DNA of 64,000 nt from Anarhynchus alexandrinus (taxonomy: Eukaryota > Chordata > Aves > Charadriiformes > Charadriidae): positions 754,643 to 818,642 of the forward strand of contig VUYV01000125.1 of NCBI GenBank assembly GCA_008711295.1. The letters run 5' to 3'. Positions 62,701 through 64,000 of this stretch are shown here, piece after piece. The position numbers and the translations under genes are program-made. The notes below the pieces were generated by a model. That model ran no database searches, had not been told where the DNA came from, and saw nothing but the letters and a program-made list of their open reading frames with translations. Position 1 is the stretch's first letter. Each line of letters starts with the position of its first letter.

Positions 62701-64000
62701 TAGTATTCTGTCATTCGCATCAACAAATATCCTGTCAATATTTCTGAGATCCCTTGACCTTTTACTCAGGTAAATAATTAATATGTAAATTATAAAAGAG
62801 ATCGTTAGCAATTTTACTGATTGTATATTCTAGATTGACTGCAAAACTGATATTAATTGTCAATAGTTGTCTGAAAAGATTCTGATTCCCCAGTGGCAAA
62901 TAAAGAAACAGCTTCCCATTTCAGGGCTCCTAAACAAACCAATGTTTCCCTGGGGAAGTCTACCTCAGGTAGAAGCCTGGGCAGATTTTTGTGGTGATGC
63001 CCAATACGTTCTTTAAATATCCCTCCGTTATTTAAGAGGCATTTACTTATCTGCTTGGTATGAAGATTCTCCCCAAACGCTGCCCAGGTTACAATCAGTC
63101 ATGCTGTTAGTGTATGGCTATCTGGCTTTCAAATGTGCTATTGACAGTATCCAGCGACGAGGAGAGAGGAGGTGTTTGCAAGAATGACCTTGAGGCAAGG
63201 CAAGTCTCCTTACGGTCTTACTACACCGAGAAAGCAGATCTTCCAGGGAGTAACTCAGAGCACTTAAATTCCTGAAAATAGCATACAACTCATGCCCAGG
63301 AAGACTAGGGTGTCCTCCGTGGTGGTGATCCTCATTCATAAGAGCAGCAAATCATTTTGTTCCTACAGGATCACTTTGACTGAAAACTGTGTAAACACAT
63401 CGCCTGGTCATTAGCCAGAAAGAAGCATGTAATCATTGGGTGTGTTATAATTCCCTTTTCTTCAACCATGAATTTCAAGAAAGTCTATCTACTGAGATCT
63501 TTCTGGCTTGTATTGGAAAAGGCGTACTGCTATCCATGAACCAACATCTGTTGTTAAACCATTGTCAGCCTTACTAATCAGTCTTCATATGACAGAAGGA
63601 AATGCTGGACAAATAGTTGCTGTTTGGATAATTAATGCCTCCATCAACATATAGAGGGGTTACTCTGTCACCTGTTGAACAGCTTAGAAATACAGTGCTG
63701 CAGAACAAGTCAAAATCAATGGAAACGCCCATAAGACTGAAATGGACAGGTTTTCCACCAAAAAAAAAATCCTTAACATTGATATATGTAGACAATATAC
63801 ATTACTGTGGTTATCAGATAGATTTCCTGCTGAAAACACAGGAAACTGAGGCATTAGTAACGATATATGTCAAAGTGTGGGTTACTGGCTGCCACACAGC
63901 TAACTGAAGAGACACACAGATCCAACCACAAAAAATCAAGCTAGAAACAATAAAGAGTTTGATTTGGATGCAGTTTTATATTCTGAGGATCATTAACTCT
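59765..64000 (+). other. EDIL3: EDIL3 intron downstream of EGF2 exon (partial)
   Basis: The intron begins with the consensus donor GTAAGT and continues past the window end. I looked for the next exon, which encodes the calcium-binding third EGF domain, and did not find it. Apart from a short CT run near 61105, I see no repeat element and no gene in it. Confidence 0.85.
61105..61117. repeat. Short (CT)n run
   Basis: A CTCTCTCTCTC run in the downstream intron. It is not followed by any exon that I recognise. Confidence 0.7.

Noticed and set aside
1..64000. CRISPR arrays, operons or other prokaryotic systems
   Set aside because: The DNA is a vertebrate intron with LINE and LTR elements. No regularly spaced repeats, ribosome binding sites or bacterial genes are present.

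Overview
The window is vertebrate, almost certainly avian, nuclear DNA lying inside one very large gene. The evidence for a bird is the abundance of CR1 LINE retrotransposons, recognised by their 3' ends with ATTCTATG-type octamers and by apurinic endonuclease and reverse transcriptase remnants, together with two related solo LTRs and no recognisable mammalian repeats. Two coding exons on the + strand identify the host gene as EDIL3 (DEL-1), which encodes a secreted integrin-binding protein with three EGF domains and two discoidin domains. The first is a 30-base microexon at 32417-32446. The second is a 129-base exon at 59636-59764 that encodes the second EGF domain with its RGD motif. Both are phase 1 at each end and join in frame. 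In chicken this gene is on chromosome Z, so a Z-linked origin is likely; that is inference.

Layout: positions 1-32416 are intron upstream of the microexon. This part holds a near full-length but decayed minus-strand CR1 (about 49-4335) with a younger plus-strand CR1 3' end nested inside it (about 2154-2398). It also holds a truncated minus-strand CR1 (about 4507-5097), a 2.5 kb minus-strand CR1 (9331-11826), a small CR1 tail (22104-22265) and a sense solo LTR with a perfect 5-base target duplication (24069-24775). The intron between the two exons (32447-59635, 27189 bases) carries a short CR1 tail (39405-39637), an antisense solo LTR of the same family (49399-50112) and a 1.8 kb sense CR1 (about 54298-56110). 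Positions 59765-64000 are the next intron with no further exon found. The exons for the signal peptide, the first EGF domain and the third EGF domain were looked for and not found.

No independent second gene, RNA gene or CRISPR array is supported. The most interesting points are the splicing architecture of the microexon, the Thr-to-Ile change in the second EGF domain at a potential O-fucosylation site, the matched pair of solo LTRs, and two single-N positions flanked by near-duplicate sequence that look like unmerged assembly overlaps.
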